From Bacteroidota bacterium (GTDB lineage: Bacteria; Bacteroidota; Bacteroidia; Sphingobacteriales; Sphingobacteriaceae): a DNA stretch of 14,512 bases. Each line of letters begins with the position of its first letter. The first letter of the stretch is position 1. The translations under genes and the position numbers were made by a program. The DNA lies in the NCBI GenBank assembly GCA_013288465.1, contig JABDBT010000066.1:1-14512 (forward strand). Direction: 5' to 3'. Below are positions 14,377-14,512 of the stretch, piece by piece. The notes under the pieces are model-generated. The model made no database searches and was not told the origin of the DNA. It saw only the letters and a list, made by a program, of their open reading frames with translations.

Positions 14377-14407
14377 TATGACTTTATAAGTTACAAAATT
14401 ATATTTG
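14377..14407 (+). promoter_or_regulatory. Bacteroidota-type promoter, probably for tRNA-Pro
   Basis: TATATTTG (14400-14407) matches the Bacteroidota -7 box TAnnTTTG exactly. TATG (14377-14380), 19 bases upstream, matches three of four bases of the -33 box TTTG. The only plus-strand gene downstream is the tRNA at 14489, so a leader of about 75 bases would have to be trimmed. Confidence 0.45.
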
Positions 14408-14488
14408 CATCATAATTGTTTACTGATTGCTTGCCTATTTCTTTAAGTAAAAGAAAACGAGGCAATTAATAACAGCAACAAACATTTT

Positions 14489-14512
14489 CGGGATGTAGCG
14501 TAGCCCGGTATC
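14489..14512 (+). tRNA. tRNA-Pro, 5' fragment at window edge
   Basis: The last 24 bases read as the 5' part of a tRNA: acceptor strand CGGGATG (14489-14495), T8 and A9, the D-stem GCG (14498-14500) and a D-loop starting TAGCCCGGTA with the invariant GG. A first base C and the CGGGATGTAGCGTAG run are typical of bacterial tRNA-Pro. The anticodon lies outside the window, so the amino acid is inferred from these identity features. Confidence 0.72.

Noticed and set aside
1..14512. CRISPR array, insertion sequence, integrase or riboswitch
   Set aside because: No regularly spaced repeats, transposase or recombinase motifs, terminal inverted repeats flanked by duplications, or long structured leaders were found on either strand.

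Overview
The window looks like chromosomal DNA from a member of the Bacteroidota, most likely a Sphingobacteriaceae such as Mucilaginibacter or Pedobacter. This is an inference from gene content: a DUF4175 giant protein followed by an RsbW-like ATPase and YbeY, small SusD-free lipoproteins with short lipoboxes, a PorT-type beta-barrel, almost no Shine-Dalgarno sequences, and one site matching the Bacteroidota promoter box TAnnTTTG. No species can be named from sequence reading alone.

Layout. Bases 1-1126 hold the end of a lipid-transport operon: an MlaF-type ABC ATPase (5' end outside the window) overlapping an MlaD/MCE substrate-binding protein. A hairpin follows, then a lone lipoprotein with Tyr-Asp repeats (1320-2084). 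A strong two-way terminator (2143-2180) separates it from a minus-strand cluster that reads DUF4175 (7043-3603), RsbW-like ATPase, YbeY endoribonuclease and a secreted glutathione peroxidase (2705-2193). The first three genes are tightly coupled, with overlapping or nearly touching ends. Divergent from DUF4175 is a MarR regulator followed by an MFS exporter (7231-8976), with a clean inverted repeat just upstream of marR that is a good operator candidate.

Minus-strand genes then encode a small outer-membrane beta-barrel and a secreted S1/P1 nuclease with all nine zinc ligands. A GntR/FadR-type regulator (10632-11303) runs convergently into a lipoprotein (12436-11300) that I read as a pepsin-fold aspartic peptidase, with two DTG motifs in one chain. 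The right end looks more accessory: an AT-rich 332-base gap with an inverted repeat, an orphan Imm27-type immunity protein (12769-13371), a possible gene remnant, a peptidase E/S51 homologue (14285-13542), and the first 23 bases of a tRNA-Pro at the window edge.

No CRISPR array, insertion sequence, phage gene or rRNA was seen. The observations most worth following are the pepsin-like lipoprotein, the toxin-less immunity gene with its unusual upstream region, and the conserved-looking but functionally obscure DUF4175/ATPase/YbeY cluster.
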